A stretch of 6,154 bases of DNA. Origin: an uncultured Beijerinckiaceae bacterium (lineage in GTDB: Bacteria > Pseudomonadota > Alphaproteobacteria > Rhizobiales > Beijerinckiaceae). The stretch covers positions 1-6,154 of the forward strand of contig CALMRL010000284.1 of the NCBI GenBank assembly GCA_937873345.1. The letters are read 5' to 3'. The position numbers and the translations under genes were made by a program. Shown piece by piece: positions 4,692 to 6,154 of the stretch. Each line of letters begins with the position of its first letter. The first letter of the stretch is position 1. Below the pieces are notes generated by a model that did not search any database, had not been told where the DNA came from, and saw only the letters and a list, made by a program, of their open reading frames with translations.

Positions 4692-6104
4692 ATGCCGGAC
4701 CCCATCGCAGATATCACTCTCGGCGCCAGCATTCTTGGCATACCCTCGCCCCTCTCAGGGTCTTTGGACATCGATGCCGTAACGGGACTGCTTGTATCGT
4801 CCTCACTGCAATTAGATGTCGCCGGCGTGCAGGTGCCACTGCTCGATGTAGCGCTCTCAACAAATCCGACGACCGGCATCACGACGGTGACAGGAAGTAC
4901 TCTGGCGAGCGGCTTGGGAACGGGCGTCACCTTGACCTTCACGGGAACAAGCCCGCCCACGGTGACGACGAGCATCTCCGCTCTCGGTGCTCCCGTCGTG
5001 ACGAACACGCTCTCGGCGACAGCGGCGACCGTCTGCTACTGCACGGGCACGCGGATCCGCACAACGCGCGGTGACGTTGCGGTGGAGCATCTGCGCGTTG
5101 GCGACCTCGCGGTCACTGCCTCCGGCGAGCAACGCCCGATCCGCTGGATTGGCCATCGCGTGACCGAGACCAGCCGCTATACCGATCCCCACCTCGTGAT
5201 GCCGGTGCGCGTATGCGCCCATGCCTTTGGCGAAGGGCGCCCCGCCCGCGACCTGCGGCTGTCACCCGGCCATGCGCTGTGCCTCGATCTCATGGGCGAG
5301 GTGCTGATCCCGGTCATGGCGCTGATTAACGGCAGCACCGTCCTCCAGGAGGAGGTCGAGAGCGTCACCTATTGGCATGTCGAACTCGACAGCCACGACA
5401 TCCTGCTCGCCGAGAACATGCCGGCGGAAAGCTACCTCGACATGGCCAATCGTCGCTTCTTCGCGGAGGGCGACGTCGTCGACATCCTCGCCACACCGGA
5501 TGGTGAAGCAACCTCTCGCACCCATGCCGACTTCTGCCGGCCGTTCTACGCCGCGGGTAGCTTCGTCGCCGTCGCCCGCCAGCAGCTGCAGCGCCGCCTG
5601 CCGGAACTGGGTTGGCGGCTGGAGCAGCTTGAGCCATGGGACGGGGTGGCGCTTCTTGTCGACGGGCGGCGGGTGGTGCCGAAGACGCGCGGCCTGAGCG
5701 CCTGCTTTGAACTGCCAGCGCAGCGGCTTGAGGAAGCAGGCGACGTTTGGCTCGTTTCGCCAACCGGAGTGGCGAGCGCGATCAGCGACAGCCGCGACGA
5801 CCGGGCGCTGGGCCTATGCCTGGCCGCGGTGGTGATAGACGATGGGCTGGGCGCACCGCGCGCGGTGGCCCTCGACGATCCGAAGCTTGGCGAGGGTTTC
5901 CACGAGATGCAGGGCGACCACCGCTGGACGGCAGGGCGGGCGCGGCTGCCTGTGGAGCTTATCGCCGGTATGAGCGGGACGATGTTCCTGCGCCTGGATC
6001 TGCACGCTCCGCCGCTGCGGCGATGGGCAGCGCCAGAGGCAGGCGAATACGACGCGGCGGCGGAGGACAGAACTGCACCACCCGCCCTGCGCCTCGTCAG
6101 CTAG
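4692..6104 (+). CDS. Hint domain-containing protein (Hint_2, intein/hedgehog-like)
   Basis: A 470-residue protein in three parts. Residues 1-114 are rich in Ser, Thr, Gly, Val and Leu, without Cys or a classical signal peptide, probably beta-structured. Residues about 115-255 form a Hint_2 domain: the nucleophile position C115 starts CYCTGT (family CFxxGT), followed by the family-like VEHLRVGDLAVT and RPIRWIGHR, then LSPGHALCLD with block-B-like H194, INGS (212-215), and YWHVELDSHDILLAENMPAESYLD-type strands with H229 and H235 (227-250). Residues about 280-450 form a C-terminal region seen in related alphaproteobacterial proteins (WLVSPTGV, SDSRDDRALGL, LDDPKLGEGFH). Hint domains catalyse N-S acyl shift and peptide cleavage or ligation; here that could release or modify the N-terminal segment. 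There is no clear C-terminal His-Asn, so full intein splicing is unlikely. The N-terminal part uses AT-richer codons than the rest. It stands alone behind its own AT-rich upstream region. Substrate and role are unknown. Confidence 0.85.
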   Translation: MPDPIADITLGASILGIPSPLSGSLDIDAVTGLLVSSSLQLDVAGVQVPLLDVALSTNPTTGITTVTGSTLASGLGTGVTLTFTGTSPPTVTTSISALGAPVVTNTLSATAATVCYCTGTRIRTTRGDVAVEHLRVGDLAVTASGEQRPIRWIGHRVTETSRYTDPHLVMPVRVCAHAFGEGRPARDLRLSPGHALCLDLMGEVLIPVMALINGSTVLQEEVESVTYWHVELDSHDILLAENMPAESYLDMANRRFFAEGDVVDILATPDGEATSRTHADFCRPFYAAGSFVAVARQQLQRRLPELGWRLEQLEPWDGVALLVDGRRVVPKTRGLSACFELPAQRLEEAGDVWLVSPTGVASAISDSRDDRALGLCLAAVVIDDGLGAPRAVALDDPKLGEGFHEMQGDHRWTAGRARLPVELIAGMSGTMFLRLDLHAPPLRRWAAPEAGEYDAAAEDRTAPPALRLVS

Positions 6105-6154
6105 AGCAGTTTCGCTGAACGTCGGCGCAGGGGTGGGGATTCCATCCGGGTCGT
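6105..6154. other. Downstream flank of the Hint gene, nothing assigned
   Basis: Fifty bases follow the stop. The start resembles an AGAGCAGTTTCGCTGAAC-type motif that I associate with short interspersed intergenic repeats in some alphaproteobacteria, but too little is visible to call it. No hairpin-plus-T-run terminator is seen. Confidence 0.2.

Noticed and set aside
5747..6118. Plus-strand 123-codon frame within the 3' part of the Hint gene
   Set aside because: Arg/Gly-rich shadow of the Hint reading frame in another phase, with no independent support.

Overview
The window is GC-rich DNA with the codon use and gene content of an alphaproteobacterium. The order TIGR02302/DUF4175 protein, small two-helix HIG1-type protein, PduO-type cobalamin adenosyltransferase, together with a Hint_2-domain protein, suggests Rhodospirillales or a relative. 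That placement rests on family knowledge and was not checked by a search.

Layout. Positions 1-2441 are a compact, co-directional chromosomal block. It holds the C-terminal two thirds or so of a TIGR02302-family membrane-anchored protein with a long Gln/Gly-rich tail, a 66-residue HIG1-type protein with an intact Q-x3-R-x-R-x3-Q motif, and a complete corrinoid adenosyltransferase. Gaps are about 10-20 bases, so one transcript is likely. Positions 2442-4378 are a graveyard of mobile DNA. An IS110-family element on the minus strand begins about 20 bases after the adenosyltransferase stop. Its transposase keeps every expected catalytic residue but carries three in-frame nonsense codons and no frameshift. 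Its upstream non-coding end is rich in hairpins and is where IS110-group elements encode a bridge RNA. Next to it lies an internal slice of an IS5-family DDE transposase with a frameshift and both ends missing, followed by an unrecognised tail in the same frame. Positions 4379-4691 are non-coding, noticeably more AT-rich in the second half, and hold two dyad-symmetric sequences. Positions 4692-6104 encode a 470-residue protein with a Hint_2 (intein/hedgehog-like) domain between a Ser/Thr/Gly-rich N-terminal segment and a conserved-looking C-terminal domain.

How it fits together. The first three genes are housekeeping: a cell-envelope protein of unknown role, a likely respiratory-complex accessory protein, and a cofactor-activating enzyme. 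In many alphaproteobacteria I recall electron-transfer-flavoprotein genes following the adenosyltransferase; here insertion sequences and then an unrelated Hint gene follow, so this looks like a rearrangement point. The most noteworthy items are the IS110 element with its candidate bridge RNA and an 11-base near-repeat shared by its two ends, and the Hint protein with its unusual N-terminal segment. I see no proof of a wholly new system.
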